From assembly GCA_949427775.1 (NCBI GenBank), contig CASQEL010000142.1, positions 1 to 5,896 on the forward strand: a DNA stretch of 5,896 nt. The letters run 5' to 3'. Position 1 is the stretch's first letter. Each line of letters starts with the position of its first letter. This document shows positions 5,641 through 5,896 of this stretch, in pieces. The position numbers and the translations under genes were made by a program. Source of the stretch: an uncultured Desulfovibrionaceae bacterium. GTDB lineage: Bacteria; Desulfobacterota; Desulfovibrionia; Desulfovibrionales; Desulfovibrionaceae. Under the pieces are notes generated by a model, which was given only the letters and a program-made list of their open reading frames with translations, was not told the origin of the DNA and searched no databases.

Positions 5641-5800
5641 GGCATTCCCGGCGAAGGATGCAAGACTATTTCCCCTTGACATTCCCCACATTTTATGACG
5701 TCGTTTTTTCCAGAGTCCGAAAACTCCTTCAGAGAAGGTCGCCAACGCCTCAAGTATGGCTATTTTGTGCCTGTCAAGATGGTTTTCTTGGCATTCCCGG
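5641..5800. repeat. 11-bp direct repeat GGCATTCCCGG
   Basis: GGCATTCCCGG occurs exactly at 5641-5651 and again at 5790-5800, 149 bases apart in the same orientation. The second copy directly precedes the TATACT hexamer. It could be paired regulator sites or chance; no known operator was recognised. Confidence 0.4.
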
Positions 5801-5821
5801 TATATACTGCGACCATATCAT

Positions 5822-5883
5822 GGGTGGGAGTGGGGTAACGGCAACGTCCCCGACCGTTCTCTGACGGTTTTCGGCTCCCATCC
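5822..5883 (+). other. Possible three-way-junction RNA structure
   Basis: GGGTGGGAG (5822-5830) pairs over 9 bp, with one G-U pair, with CTCCCATCC (5875-5883). Inside are two hairpins: GGGG/CCCC (5832-5835 with 5848-5851) and ACCGT/ACGGT (5853-5857 with 5864-5868). The fold lies a few bases after a -10-like hexamer. It may be a structured leader of the gene to the right. It matched no riboswitch class I could recall. Confidence 0.3.
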
Positions 5884-5896
5884 TTGTCTATTTGGG

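Larger units (their letters stand above)
5636..5896. other. Right-edge region without a recognised gene
   Basis: No coding sequence with family character or a credible ribosome site is seen. An open plus frame from GTG 5592 (or ATG 5658) to 5864 overlaps the terminator, has no proper ribosome site, and codon use unlike the neighbouring genes. TATACT at 5803-5808 is a -10-like hexamer with only a poor -35 partner (TGGTTT, 5780-5785). If 5426-5635 is an attenuator, this would be the distal leader of the regulated gene. Confidence 0.5.

Noticed and set aside
5592..5864. Open frame of 90 residues near the right edge
   Set aside because: It begins within the terminator hairpin region, lacks a ribosome site at GTG 5592 and has only a too-close GGCGAAGG before ATG 5658. 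The product resembles no family I know.

Overview
The window looks like chromosomal DNA from a GC-rich sulfate-reducing deltaproteobacterium, most likely of the Desulfovibrio/Bilophila type. This is inferred from gene content and protein style: a MoeA of the type found in these bacteria, a proA-nadD-TPR gene string, and GC-rich codon use broken by short AT-rich promoter islands. No database search was possible.

Layout. (1) Positions 1-571, minus strand: the first 190 codons of a molybdopterin molybdotransferase (moeA), running off the left edge. (2) Positions 572-1140: a divergent, gene-free region with an AT-rich island (about 897-972) and several hairpins, separating moeA from proA. (3) Positions 1141-3937, plus strand: a compact run of proA (proline synthesis; GTG start fixed by its Shine-Dalgarno), nadD (NAD synthesis) and a tetratricopeptide-repeat (TPR) protein. 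Spacings are 2 bp and a 16-bp overlap, so the three are probably one operon. (4) Positions 4191-4284: a complete tRNA-Ser(CGA) with encoded CCA, followed by a strong terminator. (5) Positions 4396-5179: a mobile-element relic at this tRNA. It has four GGGGCAT heptamers that look like integrase arm sites, the N-terminal arm-binding domain of a P4-type tyrosine recombinase, and, shifted by one frame at a run of eight A, about 140 residues of an unrecognised protein in place of the catalytic domain. (6) Positions 5180-5635: an AT-rich promoter-like island resembling the one before proA, a 23-codon peptide with eight leucines behind a good ribosome site, and a series of mutually exclusive hairpins ending in a Rho-independent terminator. 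This has the architecture of a leucine attenuator. (7) Positions 5636-5896: no gene seen; an 11-bp direct repeat and a possible three-way-junction fold at the right edge.

The core genes are housekeeping biosynthesis: molybdenum cofactor, proline and NAD. The most notable items are the candidate leucine attenuator, whose regulated gene would lie beyond the right edge, and the hybrid integrase relic next to tRNA-Ser.
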